The position numbers were made by a program, and so were the translations under genes. A stretch of DNA of 24,001 bases from an uncultured Bacilli bacterium (GTDB lineage Bacteria; Bacillota_I; Bacilli_A; RF39; UBA660), in the NCBI GenBank assembly GCA_944350395.1, contig CALVPA010000051.1, forward strand, positions 1-24,001. Reading direction: 5' to 3'. Positions within the stretch are counted from its first letter, which is position 1. The number at the start of each line of letters is the position of its first letter. The notes beneath the pieces are model-generated. The model did not search any database and was not told the DNA's origin. It saw only the letters and a list, made by a program, of their open reading frames with translations. Positions 16,042 to 22,694 of this stretch are shown here, one piece after another.

Positions 16042-16874
16042 AATCTATCATCGCTTTCTTTATCATATATTTCTAAAAAATTTTGCTCTACATTCTTAAA
16101 TTTATATCCGAGTACACACTCTAAATTGACATTTTCCATACTTTTGAATATGTTGTAATCTATATTCATATCTTTTTCCCTAAATGAAGAAATCAATTTT
16201 TTAACTTCTAGTCTTTTACTATTCGTGTAATCTGCACTTTTTGTAAAATCACAGGCACAGTTGATAAATTCTAATGAATTGTGATTTTTCCAATTTAAAA
16301 TGTCCTTTTCTCTCACTAGATAAAGAGGTCTTATAAGTTCTAGACCTTTAAAGTTGGAACTATGTACTTTAGGAACCATTGTCTTAATTTCAGCTCCATA
16401 AAACATTGATAAAAGCGTCGTTTCGATTACATCATCGAAGTGATGCCCTAGTGCAATTTTATTACAGTTCAATTCTTTCGCTTTATCATAGAGATAACCC
16501 CTTCGCATTCTTGCACACATATAACAAGGACTTTCTTTAGCAATTTTAGCAACTACTCTGAATATATCTGTATCGAATATCTTTATATCTAGATTTAAAA
16601 GTTTTGCCATTTCTTTTATTTTACGAATAGCACTTTCATCATAACCGGGGTTCATGACTACATATTCTAATTCAAATTTTATGCCACCATGTTTTTGAAG
16701 TTCTTCCATACATTTAGCAAGTAAAAATGAATCCTTACCACCAGAAATACATACCATTATGTGATCATTTTCATCGACCATTTTATAATCCTTAACTGCT
16801 TTAACAAATCTGGCCCATATTTCTTTTCTATAAGTTTTAATTATACTTCTTTCGATTTCTTTTAGTTCCGACAT
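16038..16874 (-). CDS. ttcA: TtcA-family tRNA sulfurtransferase (PP-loop ATPase)
   Basis: A 278-residue N-type ATP pyrophosphatase. The PP-loop SGGKDS is at 44-49. CYMC gives Cys117 and Cys120, and a late 'NCAC' gives Cys206/208, the three-cysteine arrangement that holds the [4Fe-4S] cluster in TtcA. 'ALGHHFDDVIETTLLSMFY' at 141-159 is the family core. TtcA makes 2-thiocytidine at tRNA position 32 in Proteobacteria; Bacillota members are named by similarity, so the exact tRNA product is inferred. ATG at 16874 has a TAGGTGA site. It is the first gene of a unit running through two ABC genes into dacB-spmAB, an unusual setting for a tRNA modifier. Confidence 0.85.
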   Translation of the reverse strand: MSELKEIERSIIKTYRKEIWARFVKAVKDYKMVDENDHIMVCISGGKDSFLLAKCMEELQKHGGIKFELEYVVMNPGYDESAIRKIKEMAKLLNLDIKIFDTDIFRVVAKIAKESPCYMCARMRRGYLYDKAKELNCNKIALGHHFDDVIETTLLSMFYGAEIKTMVPKVHSSNFKGLELIRPLYLVREKDILNWKNHNSLEFINCACDFTKSADYTNSKRLEVKKLISSFREKDMNIDYNIFKSMENVNLECVLGYKFKNVEQNFLEIYDKESDDRL

Positions 16875-16908
16875 AAATATTCACCTACACGTTAAGATTA
16901 ACATAAAG

Positions 16909-16914
16909 ATTATA
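16909..16914 (-). promoter_or_regulatory. Possible -10 element for the ttcA-ABC-dacB unit
   Basis: Minus-strand TATAAT 35 bases before the ATG; the best -35 (ATGACA) is 19 bases away, longer than ideal. The remaining 16915-17023 gap shows nothing else clear. Confidence 0.4.
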
Positions 16915-17023
16915 TTAAATCAACTTTCAAAATTGTCATTTTTGCATTCAAAATATATGTTATACTAAGTAAAGTTATAACAAAAATGATTGTATTTAAA
17001 TTAAAAATTGAAATATTGCACAC

Positions 17024-17059
17024 AAAAAAAGTAACTTCGATCACGTGTGATCTGGTTAC
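17024..17059 (-). terminator. Strong Rho-independent terminator after frr
   Basis: Minus-strand outer stem GTAAC/GTTAC, small internal loop, inner stem GATCAC/GTGATC, then seven T. A-rich on the other flank, so it could act in both directions. Confidence 0.9.
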
Positions 17060-17063
17060 TTTT

Positions 17064-17618
17064 TTAAACTTCCATAAGTTCTGCTTCTTTTTCTTTAATT
17101 TTTTCATCGACAATTTTATTATATTTTCCGATTAGTTCTTGTATATCTTCTAAAATTTTCTTCTCTTGATCTTCTGGAAGTTCGTCGGCTTTAACTTTAC
17201 TGTTACCATCTTGTCTTATATTTCTAAGCGCAATTTTAGCTTCTTCTCCCATAGCTTTAGCCTGCTTTACATATTCTCTTCTTCTATCTTCTGATAACTC
17301 TGGTAAAGTTATGATTATCATTTCACCATTATTTGTAGGATTTACACCTAGATTTGCTTCTTGTATCGCTTTTTCTATATTTTTAAGTGTACTTCTGTCG
17401 AAAGGCTTAATAAAAAGTTGTCTCGCTTCGTGCACAGTGATATTAGCAACACTATTTATAGGAGACATAGTTCCATAATATTCGACCATAATTCCATTTA
17501 ACATATGTGGGTTAGCTCTTCCTGCTCTTACAGTAGTCAATCTTTTATCAAGATTTTCGATAGCTTCTTCCATTCTAAATTCTATTTCATCTAAATAATT
17601 CATATAATGTGCATTCAC
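17064..17618 (-). CDS. frr: Ribosome recycling factor
   Basis: Splits the post-termination ribosome together with EF-G. The N-terminal helix with 'VRAGRANPHMLNGI' near residues 30-43, the 'NITVHEARQLFIKPFD' segment of domain II and the C-terminal helices are diagnostic. An in-frame TTG at 17633 is excluded because it lies between the -10 box and the predicted transcript start. GTG at 17618, spaced from AAGGA, gives 184 residues, the usual length, and is used here; ATG at 17603 (179 residues) is the alternative. It has its own promoter and terminator, so it is separate from the usual pyrH partner in this genome segment. Confidence 0.96.
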   Translation of the reverse strand: MNAHYMNYLDEIEFRMEEAIENLDKRLTTVRAGRANPHMLNGIMVEYYGTMSPINSVANITVHEARQLFIKPFDRSTLKNIEKAIQEANLGVNPTNNGEMIIITLPELSEDRRREYVKQAKAMGEEAKIALRNIRQDGNSKVKADELPEDQEKKILEDIQELIGKYNKIVDEKIKEKEAELMEV

Positions 17619-17634
17619 CTTTTCCTTATTCAAT

Positions 17635-17663
17635 ATTATAAAGAAAAGTCTTCTTTAAGTCAA
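17635..17663 (-). promoter_or_regulatory. Sigma-A promoter for frr
   Basis: Minus-strand TTGACT (17658-17663), 17-base spacer, TATAAT (17635-17640). Predicted start near 17628. The -35 directly abuts the T run of the efp terminator. Confidence 0.88.
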
Positions 17664-17689
17664 TAAAAAAGAACGTCTGTTACGCTCTT
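17664..17689 (-). terminator. Rho-independent terminator after efp
   Basis: Minus-strand stem AAGAGCGT/ACGTTCTT (8 bp, one wobble), 5-base loop, then a T run. The 5' arm is the end of the efp coding sequence. Confidence 0.8.
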
Positions 17690-18240
17690 CCACAATAACT
17701 TCCATCGATAGTAGATACAGTAATTGTCTCACCATCGTTTATGAATAATGGTACTTTTACTACAAGACCATTTTCTAGAGTTGCATCTTTCATCGCACTA
17801 CTAGTCGTATTACCTTTTGTAGCAGGTTCTGTACTAGCTACCACATAGTCTATCTTTTCAGGTAAATCTATGCCGATAATCTCACCTTCATAAGAAGCGA
17901 TTTGAATTTCAAGACCTTCCTTAAGATATTTAGCGTTATCTCCCAAAGTATCTTTAGATAGTTCCGTCTGATCGTATGTTTCAGTATTCATAAATACGTA
18001 ATTTTCGCCATCTTCATACAAGAATTGTGATTTAGACTTATCTACGTGTGCCTTTTCGATCTTAATATTAGTATTAAATGTTTCTACTACGATACTACCT
18101 GTTCTCAAGTTCTTTAATTTTATCTTTACGAATGGAGAGCCTTTACCAGGTTTAACGTGTTGGAATTCGACGATTACACATAGTTTACCGTCAACTATTA
18201 CAGTCATTCCATTTTTAATATCGTTTATATTTATTAACAT
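17680..18240 (-). CDS. efp: Translation elongation factor P
   Basis: Relieves ribosome stalling at polyproline stretches. 186 residues, the normal three-domain length. The loop 'HVKPGKGSPFVK' carries the modifiable Lys33 (Lys32 in Bacillus, which receives 5-aminopentanol); the surrounding PGKG is the Bacillus-like context, not the EpmA-type of Enterobacteria. The C-terminus 'DGSYCGRA' matches the domain III end. ATG at 18240 has a GAGGAGG site with 7-base spacing. It follows rpmG by 19 bases and shares its promoter. Confidence 0.97.
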   Translation of the reverse strand: MLININDIKNGMTVIVDGKLCVIVEFQHVKPGKGSPFVKIKLKNLRTGSIVVETFNTNIKIEKAHVDKSKSQFLYEDGENYVFMNTETYDQTELSKDTLGDNAKYLKEGLEIQIASYEGEIIGIDLPEKIDYVVASTEPATKGNTTSSAMKDATLENGLVVKVPLFINDGETITVSTIDGSYCGRA

Positions 18241-18259
18241 GACTTATCCTCCTCTTTGA

Positions 18260-18430
18260 TTAGATTTTCTTTTCTTTATGTTCAGTGTGCTTTCTGCATT
18301 TAGGACAATATTTACTTATAGTTAATTTTTCAACTGTATTTTTCTTATTCTTCTCTGTAGGACGTATAACATTTTTACATACAGTACATTGCAATGCTAC
18401 AGCTTCTCTGTTTTCACCTTTTTTAGCCAT
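18260..18430 (-). CDS. rpmG: 50S ribosomal protein L33 (zinc-binding form)
   Basis: A 56-residue basic protein: 'MAKKGENREAVALQCTVCK' at the start and 'KYCPKCRKHTEHKE' at the end. Two CxxC pairs (Cys15/18 and Cys42/45) make it the zinc-bearing C+ paralogue rather than a zinc-independent form. ATG at 18430 has GGAGG with 7-base spacing. First gene of the rpmG-efp unit. Many Bacillota carry two or more L33 genes; this genome may have a second copy elsewhere. Confidence 0.96.
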   Translation of the reverse strand: MAKKGENREAVALQCTVCKNVIRPTEKNKKNTVEKLTISKYCPKCRKHTEHKEKKI

Positions 18431-18462
18431 AAAAGTCCCTCCTTTTTTTATAGGTCATTAGT

Positions 18463-18490
18463 ATTATATCAGATTATTCGCGATTTTCAA
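18463..18490 (-). promoter_or_regulatory. Sigma-A-type promoter for rpmG-efp
   Basis: Minus-strand TTGAAA (18485-18490), 16-base spacer, TATAAT (18463-18468). The -35 lies inside the last codons of the penicillin-binding-protein gene. Confidence 0.75.
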
Positions 18491-20435
18491 ACAAATACTT
18501 AACAATTTTTTTATTTACACGCAAATTTATCGAGTATTTATATGAAGTCTCTTCCCGCTCTACGCTTATATTAGGACTTAGTATGACTATCGAATATTCC
18601 GGATTTTCAAACGGAGCATACATCACAAATGCAGTACTTATCGTTTTAGTATCCATAACGCCATCGGCATTTGTATCTACAAACGTTTCACTCGTGCCAG
18701 TTTTTCCTGCTGCAGTGACTATTCCACCAGCATAGTTTCTACCTGTACCTATCGTCATAACTTCTCTAAAACCTTCCTGTACTCTTTTTATATATTGTTC
18801 TCCTAAATCGACTCTATTTAACTCTTTAGAAGTATTTTCTTTTACAGTTTCATCTCCGTTTGTTATTTTTTTCATGAGGCTAGGCGCAAGTCTAACTCCA
18901 TTATTTGCTATTGTATTTATATACTGAAATAACTCGATTGGGGTATAAGTATCGTACTGCCCAATAGTCAAATTCAAAAGTAAGTCATCGCTAACAGTTT
19001 TTCCAATTATTCCAGTTTTTTCATTTGGTAAATCTATCCCTGTAATATTTCCAAGTCCAAAACTAGAATACATATTTCTATATATAGCGAAATGCTCGCT
19101 CGTCGCATTTAATTTAGAATTCCATTTATAATTAGGATTAGTAAGTCTAGTAGCGATCAAAAACTGATAATAATTAGATGAATATGCGAGAGCCGTGAGA
19201 TCTGTAATCTTACCTAATGATTTCCAACTGCACTTCTCTGTTACTCCATAAACTTTTATACAAGAATCTGTAACATATGCATCTTCTTCGATTAGGTTTT
19301 GCTGATAACCAACCGAGATAGATGCCCCTTTTACTACACTGCCTACCGTATAACTGGAACTTATTATATTGCTTGTAATATCGACAAAATGATCTTCATT
19401 GATTTGTAAGCCACTCATTGCGACTATTTCTCCAGTTAGAGGGTGCCCAACTATCACATATGAATGGTTATAGTATTCTGTATTTTTGGCTTTTTTAGCG
19501 TTTAACATCTCTTCTTTTAATATGCTTTCTACTTCTAATTGTACGTCTATATCTATTGAAAGATATAAATCATTCCCTTGTTCTTCTCCTTCTAAAAGTT
19601 CTATCGTATTATCTTGATTTACTCTATAAACAGCATCTTTTCCTCTCAAATAATCGTCGTATTCGTATTCGAGATAACTGACGCCCACAGTGCTATCCAA
19701 TTTTAATCCTTTAGATACATAATAATCTTTCAATTCTGATGGTATCCCATTAGTACTAACTGTTCCAAAGATGCTTCTTAGCACTTCTCCATAGGGGTAA
19801 GTTCTCTCCCATGTGAGTTCCACTCTTACACCACACAAATTCAATTCATTTATTTTAGCCAATTCTTCATCTGTTATATCTTTTTTTATGATTTTATCTT
19901 GATAAGAGTATCCATTAGATAATAAATAATATATGTAACTTGCATTTCTCTCCATAGGAGTCATTGAATTCAACATATCATCAGTAACTCTACTATATTT
20001 TAAAGCCTCGATATCGCTAGAATTAAGTTTTCTTTCTTCGTAAAGTTTATACTCTTCACTCGTTATAAGATTTTTACCATTATCGTGTGTAACTAAATAA
20101 AATTTTTTGAGTTTATCCGAAGTAATCTTATTTTCATCTATTTCTAGTACACTGCTGAGATTTAAAGCGATATCTATTTCGTCAGAGGTACTTACCCCAC
20201 TTCTTCTATTATAAATTACAGTATTTACTCCAATGTTATCTACCAATACCTTACCGTTTACGTCTAAAATTCTCCCGCGAGGCGCACTGCTACCAGTAAA
20301 AGTTCGATTAACAATTTCATCGTATTCTCCTCTATATTTTTCTTTCTTAAAGACGTTTAAATCGACAAGCCTAATTATGGAAACCAAGGTAAACAATATT
20401 ATAATTATATACATAAATATATTAGATTTTTTCAT
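18474..20435 (-). CDS. Class B penicillin-binding protein (transpeptidase)
   Basis: A 653-residue membrane-anchored peptidoglycan transpeptidase. Signal anchor at about 8-27, PBP dimerisation domain with 'SSAPRGRILDVNGKVL' at 49-64, then the transpeptidase domain: SxxK as SVVK (366-369), SSN (419-421) and KTGT (578-581). No PASTA domain follows, which argues against SpoVD/PbpB of the Bacillus type and for an elongation-type PBP2 (PbpA/PbpH/MrdA-like); which one is not decidable. An acidic loop DTNADGVMD (587-595), shaped like a calcium-binding EF/dockerin loop, follows the KTG motif. ATG at 20435 has only a close GGTGGA. No terminator follows; transcription could run into rpmG-efp. Confidence 0.93.
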   Translation of the reverse strand: MKKSNIFMYIIIILFTLVSIIRLVDLNVFKKEKYRGEYDEIVNRTFTGSSAPRGRILDVNGKVLVDNIGVNTVIYNRRSGVSTSDEIDIALNLSSVLEIDENKITSDKLKKFYLVTHDNGKNLITSEEYKLYEERKLNSSDIEALKYSRVTDDMLNSMTPMERNASYIYYLLSNGYSYQDKIIKKDITDEELAKINELNLCGVRVELTWERTYPYGEVLRSIFGTVSTNGIPSELKDYYVSKGLKLDSTVGVSYLEYEYDDYLRGKDAVYRVNQDNTIELLEGEEQGNDLYLSIDIDVQLEVESILKEEMLNAKKAKNTEYYNHSYVIVGHPLTGEIVAMSGLQINEDHFVDITSNIISSSYTVGSVVKGASISVGYQQNLIEEDAYVTDSCIKVYGVTEKCSWKSLGKITDLTALAYSSNYYQFLIATRLTNPNYKWNSKLNATSEHFAIYRNMYSSFGLGNITGIDLPNEKTGIIGKTVSDDLLLNLTIGQYDTYTPIELFQYINTIANNGVRLAPSLMKKITNGDETVKENTSKELNRVDLGEQYIKRVQEGFREVMTIGTGRNYAGGIVTAAGKTGTSETFVDTNADGVMDTKTISTAFVMYAPFENPEYSIVILSPNISVEREETSYKYSINLRVNKKIVKYLFENRE

Positions 20436-20465
20436 ATTCCACCATTTTTATTATGGGTATTTTCT

Positions 20466-20489
20466 ACTATATTACTCATATAATATAGT
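20466..20489. repeat. 9-bp perfect inverted repeat between divergent genes
   Basis: ACTATATTA and TAATATAGT separated by 6 bases, in the 64-base gap between the penicillin-binding-protein gene (minus) and the small plus-strand gene. It contains the plus-strand TATAAT (20479-20484) 16 bases before the ATG. Operator-like position; could also be two -10 elements back to back. Confidence 0.45.
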
Positions 20490-20499
20490 GGTGATAAAA

Positions 20500-20760
20500 A
20501 TGTTTCAACTGATTAAAAATTACGTATCTACTCTTACTAAAAAAAAACTAGATGAACTAGCTAAAAAAAATGATATCTTTTTAAGCGAAGGCGAATTAGA
20601 TTTTTTATATAGGTTTATAAAGAAAAATTATGAAGCATTATATGCTAATCCCAATATAGATTTATCTAAATATAAAGGCCATTTTACAGAAGACAATTAT
20701 CAAAAGATAATGAAATTAGTTAGTTTTTACAAAACAAAATACGCTTCTTATCTAAATTAA
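20500..20760 (+). CDS. Small helical protein, possibly DUF2624/YqfT-like
   Basis: An 86-residue, lysine-rich, probably all-helical cytosolic protein ('MFQLIKNYVSTLTKKKLDELAKKNDIFL' type start). 'LTKKKLDELAKKNDIFLSEGE' near residues 11-31 and the later helices resemble my recollection of DUF2624 (Bacillus YqfT), which has no known function; this is a weak match. ATG at 20500 follows GGTGAT with 5-base spacing; a GTG four codons earlier is inside that site. One of only two plus-strand genes here. Its last codons form one arm of a shared terminator with tcdA, and its TAA overlaps the tcdA stop. Confidence 0.75.
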   Translation: MFQLIKNYVSTLTKKKLDELAKKNDIFLSEGELDFLYRFIKKNYEALYANPNIDLSKYKGHFTEDNYQKIMKLVSFYKTKYASYLN

Positions 20761-20775
20761 AGCGTATTTTGTTTT
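20731..20775. terminator. Bidirectional terminator built from both coding ends
   Basis: A perfect 16-bp stem (20731-20746 with 20760-20775, core AATACGCTT/AAGCGTATT) with a 13-base loop that holds both stop codons. A-rich and T-rich outer ends give a T run on either strand. Confidence 0.88.
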
Positions 20776-21440
20776 ATAACAGATTTTATAATATAATTTG
20801 CAATTAAGATTCCGGCAGATGCAGGAACAAAAATCATACTTCCTAGCTCGCCATTATCGCTTTTTAAAGCTTCTTCACGGCTAGATAGCACGATTACTTT
20901 TTTAGTATTAATTCCGCGTAGAAGGTAGCGTATTTTTTTTGCAAGAGGATCATATGATGTTTTATCTAAAGAACAAATGCATAATTTTTCCGGATTTATT
21001 TTTTTTGCAGTTCCCATCGACGATATCAACTTTACATCGTTTTCAATAGAGTACTTTATAAGAAAAACTTTAACATCAACGTCATCTATAGCATCAACTA
21101 CGAAATCGTAGTTTTTTAATGATAAACTTTCTATGTCATTAGGCATTATTTTTTTATCTACTACAGTTATATCTATATTCGGATTAATGTCTAAACATCT
21201 CTTTTTTATGAGTTCTGTTTTCTTCATTCCAATAGTTGAAGTAAGTGCGATAATCTGCCTATTCATATTTGTAATGTCAACTCTATCGTAATCTATAATG
21301 GTAATATGATTTACTCCACTTCTAACTAAGGACTCGCATACATATCCGCCGACTCCACCTAGACCGATTAATAAGACACGCAGATTTTTAATCTTCTCAA
21401 AAGTGCTTTCGCCTATCATCGAAATAATTCTATCGAACAT
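20757..21440 (-). CDS. tcdA: tRNA threonylcarbamoyladenosine dehydratase (TcdA/YgdL, E1-like)
   Basis: ThiF/E1-fold ATP-dependent enzyme that cyclises t6A37 in tRNA to ct6A. 227 residues from the ATG at 21440, which has an AAAGGTGG site. 'IGLGGVGGYV' near 25-34 is the nucleotide-binding loop, 'DYDRVDITNMNRQ' near 50-62 the second ATP/adenylation motif, and 'DAIDDVDVK' near 112-120 the third; 'SSMGTAKKINPEKL' and 'DPLAKKIRYLLR' are TcdA-typical and separate it from ThiF and MoeB. The frame continues 20 codons upstream, but that extension is the 3' end of the 6S RNA and is not coding. Convergent with the small gene at 20500, stops overlapping. Confidence 0.92.
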   Translation of the reverse strand: MFDRIISMIGESTFEKIKNLRVLLIGLGGVGGYVCESLVRSGVNHITIIDYDRVDITNMNRQIIALTSTIGMKKTELIKKRCLDINPNIDITVVDKKIMPNDIESLSLKNYDFVVDAIDDVDVKVFLIKYSIENDVKLISSMGTAKKINPEKLCICSLDKTSYDPLAKKIRYLLRGINTKKVIVLSSREEALKSDNGELGSMIFVPASAGILIANYIIKSVIKQNTL

Positions 21441-21461
21441 ATATACCACCTTTTTCCAAAT

Positions 21462-21627
21462 AAAAATATCCAAAGGATTAGTGATAAAGCCCGCGCTCAC
21501 GCCAGGTGGGTCATCACATGAAGTACTTTAGGAGCCAAGGATTAAATCCAAGTATTCTACACCGCACTCCAATTAGATCCCCAATACATCACTTTAGTCG
21601 GTTTTATATTATTCCTTTGGACAATTT
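21462..21627 (-). ncRNA. ssrS: 6S RNA (SsrS/BsrA type)
   Basis: Non-coding RNA that binds sigma-A RNA polymerase by mimicking an open promoter. The 262-base gap upstream of tcdA is unusually GC-rich for this window and folds as a long hairpin. Outer stem 21613-21621 with 21469-21477 is a perfect 9 bp; next stem 21588-21593 with 21480-21485 is 6 bp. Then a large open region with a small GCG/CGC hairpin on its 3' strand (21493-21502), and a terminal arm pairing 21551-21558 with 21520-21528 around a GGAU/AUCC tip (21539-21549). Length about 165. From memory, Bacillus 6S-1 (bsrA) lies beside yrvM, the tcdA homologue, matching this position. The primary sequence was not compared with a covariance model. 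Ends are approximate. Confidence 0.78.
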
Positions 21628-21633
21628 AAGTAT

Positions 21634-21639
21634 ATCATA
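21634..21639 (-). promoter_or_regulatory. Probable -10 of the 6S RNA promoter
   Basis: Minus-strand TATGAT placing the start near 21627, just before the outer stem. No good -35 at 16-18 bases. Confidence 0.45.
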
Positions 21640-21680
21640 TTAATTATAAAAAGTGTATCATATTTTACATAAATTTACTC

Positions 21681-21686
21681 TATAAT
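21681..21686 (+). promoter_or_regulatory. Possible -10 for the plus-strand membrane protein gene
   Basis: TATAAT 17 bases before the ATG at 21703; no good -35. Confidence 0.4.
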
Positions 21687-21702
21687 TTAATAGGTGAATT
21701 AC

Positions 21703-22065
21703 ATGAAAAAAATTAAGTGTTACATAAAGCCTATTATTAGATGGACGATTTGTATAGTTTCATATCTTCTAATCATGACAGTTCTAAATTATACTCAAGT
21801 TATAAAATTTAATACGATTACAAAGATTAACTTCGTAATAATTTCATTAATGATGATTTATATAGGAATTAAATCTGGTAAAAAAGCATCTAAACGTGGC
21901 TATTTAGGCGGTTTAAAGATAGGCAGTTTAATAATAGCTGTTCTTGCCGTACTAAATTTGTTATTTATTCGTTCATTTAACTTATCGGTTTTAATCTATT
22001 ACTTAGTAATTTTAGCATGTACTACTGTAGGAAGTATGATCGGAATAAATATAAAAAGAAACTAA
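21703..22065 (+). CDS. TIGR04086/DUF3792-type four-helix membrane protein (YrzE-like)
   Basis: A 120-residue integral membrane protein with four predicted helices. The segment 'GIKSGKKASKRGYLGGLKIGSLI' near residues 50-75 is characteristic of the small Bacillota membrane family represented by Bacillus YrzE, whose function is unknown. ATG at 21703 follows AGGTGA with 5-base spacing; the GTG three codons earlier belongs to that ribosome-binding site and is not the start. Plus strand, divergent from the 6S RNA, and ending directly against the stop codon of the convergent gene at 22066. Confidence 0.8.
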   Translation: MKKIKCYIKPIIRWTICIVSYLLIMTVLNYTQVIKFNTITKINFVIISLMMIYIGIKSGKKASKRGYLGGLKIGSLIIAVLAVLNLLFIRSFNLSVLIYYLVILACTTVGSMIGINIKRN

Positions 22066-22085
22066 TCATTTACAGATAGTTTCTT
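22056..22085. terminator. Hairpin at convergent gene junction, possible bidirectional terminator
   Basis: AAGAAACTA (22056-22064) pairs with TAGTTTCTT (22077-22085), 9 bp, 12-base loop. The arms are the last codons of the two convergent genes. T runs are short (TTTCTT), so termination may be weak. Confidence 0.5.
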
Positions 22086-22680
22086 CATAAGTGTAATTAA
22101 AAGTACTAAATATTACGTCATTTTTATCGTTTTCACATAGAGTAATAGAATACTCATCATTCTTATATTTCTCTTGTCCGCCATCATAATAAATTTTATA
22201 ACCTATAGTATTTTCGTTAGGTATAGCTAGTGTAAGTATTTCATCTAGTGTAATCAGTTTATTATTTAACGCATCTTCTAACGAATAACTCTTGCCATCC
22301 TTTTTCATTATTACTTCTACATTTTTAACATTATAAGTGTAGTAATCATGATTTTCATATGAGAATAAGAAATTTTTCTCACTTTCTTCAGGTTCTACAG
22401 TTATCTGAAATTTATAATTAGAATTATTATTCATTTTAAAATAAGCACAAAGACTTAAAATTGTAAGAATAATACCTATTATAGTAAATATGGACATAAG
22501 TAAACCTATTAGTTTTACGTCTTTTTTAAATGCTATTATAGCTACTATAATACAAAATATATCGATTAAAAATAAAGCTATACTCATTCCTAATAATTCA
22601 TTTATAGCATTTAAAAGTGACAATATCATTATTACGATTATTATTACTGCAAGTAAGATAACCCAGATATATTTTTTCAT
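22066..22680 (-). CDS. Unrecognised membrane protein, three helices plus exposed domain
   Basis: A 204-residue protein. Helices at about 5-23, 30-52 and 58-80 lead into an extracytoplasmic domain of about 120 residues, acidic, with two cysteines near the end ('SITLCENDKND', 'YEETICK'). The block 'VEVIMKKDGKSYSLEDALNNKLITLDEIL' and a following 'YKIYYDGGQEKYKNDEYSITL' look like a compact repeated-use domain that I associate with small secreted or lipid-anchored proteins of uncultured Bacilli, but I cannot name a family. It starts 14 bases after the prepilin peptidase stop with an AAAGGA site, so it is likely in the pilus operon. Function unknown; a pilus-accessory role is a guess from position. 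Confidence 0.75.
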   Translation of the reverse strand: MKKYIWVILLAVIIIVIMILSLLNAINELLGMSIALFLIDIFCIIVAIIAFKKDVKLIGLLMSIFTIIGIILTILSLCAYFKMNNNSNYKFQITVEPEESEKNFLFSYENHDYYTYNVKNVEVIMKKDGKSYSLEDALNNKLITLDEILTLAIPNENTIGYKIYYDGGQEKYKNDEYSITLCENDKNDVIFSTFNYTYEETICK

Positions 22681-22694
22681 AAAACAGTCCTTTC

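Noticed and set aside
16910..17113. Short minus-strand ORF of 67 codons
   Set aside because: It covers the frr end and terminator in another frame, with no family resemblance and no convincing ribosome-binding site.
17619..17633. TTG start for frr at 17633
   Set aside because: It lies between the -10 box and the expected transcript start.
21441..21500. 20-residue extension of TcdA
   Set aside because: It translates the 3' end of the structured RNA; ATG at 21440 has a proper AAAGGTGG site.
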